Shown: in pieces, positions 54,429 through 55,355 of the stretch
Numbering within the stretch: position 1 is the stretch's first letter
Layout of the letters: each line of letters begins with the position of its first letter
Assembly: GCA_903873965.1 (NCBI GenBank)
Contig: CAIQQO010000124.1
Location: 1 to 55,355, forward strand
From: an uncultured bacterium
Lineage (GTDB): Bacteria > Chloroflexota > Anaerolineae > J036 > Brachytrichaceae
Length of the DNA stretch: 55,355 nt
Reading direction: 5' to 3'
Translations under genes and position numbers: made by a program
Notes under the pieces: model-generated
Databases searched by the model: none
The model's input: the letters and a program-made list of their open reading frames with translations, nothing else
Told to the model about the DNA's origin: nothing

Positions 54429-54496
54429 TGCCATCAGCCGCTTCGCGAAGCGCGTTAAGACCGCCGGACGTTCTTTATCTTTACCGATTTCCGCAG

Positions 54497-54536
54497 GCGC
54501 TGAATTCATTCGGTGCTGTACCGCATGTACTTCACA
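54497..54536 (+). repeat. Imperfect direct repeat, left copy
   Basis: GCGCTGAATTCATTCGGTGC and the bases after it resemble 55312-55353 (20 of the first 25 match, including the shared GAATTCATTC and TAC). The two copies are in the same orientation and bracket about 800 bp that hold the hypothetical gene at 54586. Confidence 0.45.
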
Positions 54537-54585
54537 CAACGTGCGGTGGCCATGGCCATCACATTCTGTTCTTGATCACATGGAG

Positions 54586-55026
54586 TTAAGGGTACATGTA
54601 GTGACCACCGCATGTATACCTAAAGCCAAAGTCGTCGAATAACGTCATTAATACAATCTGCCCCCGATCAAAATGGATCACGCCAGGCTTTCGGTACTCA
54701 AAGTCCACTCTCCCCCATTCTATTGTGTCATCGCTTCCACCTCCACGAGATATGGTGACGTTCACGTTACGTACTTCAGCATCACTGTATAGTGCCATGT
54801 CATCTTTAGCAGACAACTCGGCATAATGAGTACAATTTGGCCACCTTTGACTATATGAAAACGCCAATGCACGCCACATCTGTCGACTAATGATCGCCTC
54901 AAAGTAATTTCTTGTTATCCATTCGGTTGGCGGGAACGAGATAAACATAAAATAGATTATCAAAAAGGTCAACGGGGAGAAATAGAGGAAAGAAGCGGGG
55001 ACAAAGGACACTAATAGATTCTTCAT
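54586..55026 (-). CDS. Hypothetical protein with N-terminal membrane segment
   Basis: 146 aa. The N-terminus (MKNLLVSFVPASFLYFSPLTFLIIYFMFISFPP) is a signal anchor; the rest (about 110 residues, ending GFRYTCGGHYMYP) is predicted outside the membrane. Base composition is visibly more AT-rich than the neighbouring uvrB and codon use differs, so it may have been acquired. No family is recognised. It is flanked by imperfect direct repeats and a decayed coding segment, which adds doubt. Confidence 0.5.
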   Translation of the reverse strand: MKNLLVSFVPASFLYFSPLTFLIIYFMFISFPPTEWITRNYFEAIISRQMWRALAFSYSQRWPNCTHYAELSAKDDMALYSDAEVRNVNVTISRGGGSDDTIEWGRVDFEYRKPGVIHFDRGQIVLMTLFDDFGFRYTCGGHYMYP

Positions 55027-55042
55027 ACAGTCTAACTATGGA

Positions 55043-55355
55043 TCACAAATGTGAATCGATCAATTGAGACCTGATCTGAAGCAGCTTGCGGTTGATCCTG
55101 TTGAAGCCGATCTAGGTCAGGGCGCGTTCTGCCCACAGGTGTTGCAGGTAGGGCCAGAACTCCATGTCGCGCTCAGTCGCCGACCACCTGCATCATGGTC
55201 GCATTGTCGATCATGAGATCGGCGCCGTTCGATTCCTGCCAGATGCGATTGATGATCCTTGCGGCCTTGATACAGACGTCGTCCGCGCTGCTATCATGCC
55301 GGTTTGTGCAAGCGCCGAATTCATTCAATGCGCTACACCACACGTGATTCACGCA
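55043..55355 (-). pseudogene. Decayed coding remnant running off the right edge
   Basis: On the minus strand, one frame is open from the edge to TGA at 55173-55175 (residues such as IKAARIINRIWQESNG). Shifted by one base it continues as MEFWPYLQHLWAERALT, stops at TAG 55112-55114, then runs on as IGFNRINRKLLQIRSQL to TGA 55043-55045. The segments read like protein across one frameshift and one nonsense codon, which suggests the 3-prime end of a broken gene. The family is not recognised. This covers the otherwise empty 329 nt at the window end. Confidence 0.35.
55312..55353 (+). repeat. Imperfect direct repeat, right copy
   Basis: GCGCCGAATTCATTCAATGC and following bases; partner of 54497-54536. 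GAATTCATTC is the exactly conserved core. Confidence 0.45.

Noticed and set aside
54439-54452. CGCTTCGCGAAGCG palindrome as the uvrB terminator
   Set aside because: As RNA it gives only a 5-bp stem with no T-run, so it is too weak to call.

Overview
The window (55,355 bp, roughly 53% GC by eye) is a gene-dense bacterial chromosome segment with about 40 protein genes, no rRNA or tRNA gene that I can see, no CRISPR array and no recognisable transposase. Gene content (peptidoglycan enzymes, LytR-CpsA-Psr protein, lipoproteins, RecD2, aconitase A, family-5 solute uptake, COG4587/COG3694-type ABC-2 permeases, PII-like protein beside an antiporter) and the feel of the protein sequences suggest a Chloroflexota bacterium. 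That assignment is inference from memory, not a search.

Layout. 1-2967 (+): a signalling cluster with a histidine kinase cut by the window edge, a winged-helix regulator with a degenerate receiver, and a receiver-kinase hybrid. 2976-9569 (-): NAD(P)HX repair, transketolase, CNNM/CorC membrane protein and a glutamine synthetase-like ligase. 9632-12322 (+): an unrecognised protein, an isolated nuoN and a small lipoprotein with its own operator-like promoter. 12402-19704 (-): a family-5 ABC importer (binding protein, two permeases, two ATPases) behind a LacI-type regulator. 19784-21539 (-): an alpha/beta hydrolase and a type II pantothenate kinase. 21689-25971 (+): one ABC ATPase followed by two tandem copies of a permease pair. 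25997-34565 (-): NUDIX, ileS, a KAP-like/LspA-like fusion, lspA, a PH-SHOCT membrane protein and murA. 34624-38122: a Thr/Pro-rich surface protein, an LCP protein and a LarA-like protein. 38217-41566 (+): recD2 and a DMT transporter. 41581-43863 (-): sugar kinase and SDR. 44024-46732 (+): aconitase. 46821-47738 (-): DnaJ/CbpA type co-chaperone. 47948-54428 (+): sugar isomerase-like protein, recQ, cation/proton antiporter, PII-like protein and uvrB. 54429-55355: a less dense tail with a hypothetical gene, imperfect direct repeats and a decayed coding remnant.

Most interesting points. (i) The 624-residue protein between ileS and lspA joins a KAP-NTPase-like domain without a Walker A motif to a C-terminal LspA-like membrane domain in which one of the two catalytic aspartates is histidine; it sits immediately upstream of an intact lspA. 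(ii) IleRS carries GVHH where class I synthetases have HIGH, the swapped form I recall being linked to extreme mupirocin resistance. (iii) MurA has Asp in place of the fosfomycin-target Cys. Points ii and iii lie within 7 kb and together predict intrinsic insensitivity to two antibiotics. (iv) Several genes have a TANNAT -10 box ending 6-7 nt before ATG and no Shine-Dalgarno, which indicates leaderless transcription. (v) A family of 8-bp-stem, 6-nt-loop hairpins (GGGACGAC N6 GTCGTCCC type) recurs in gaps of the minus-strand operons.
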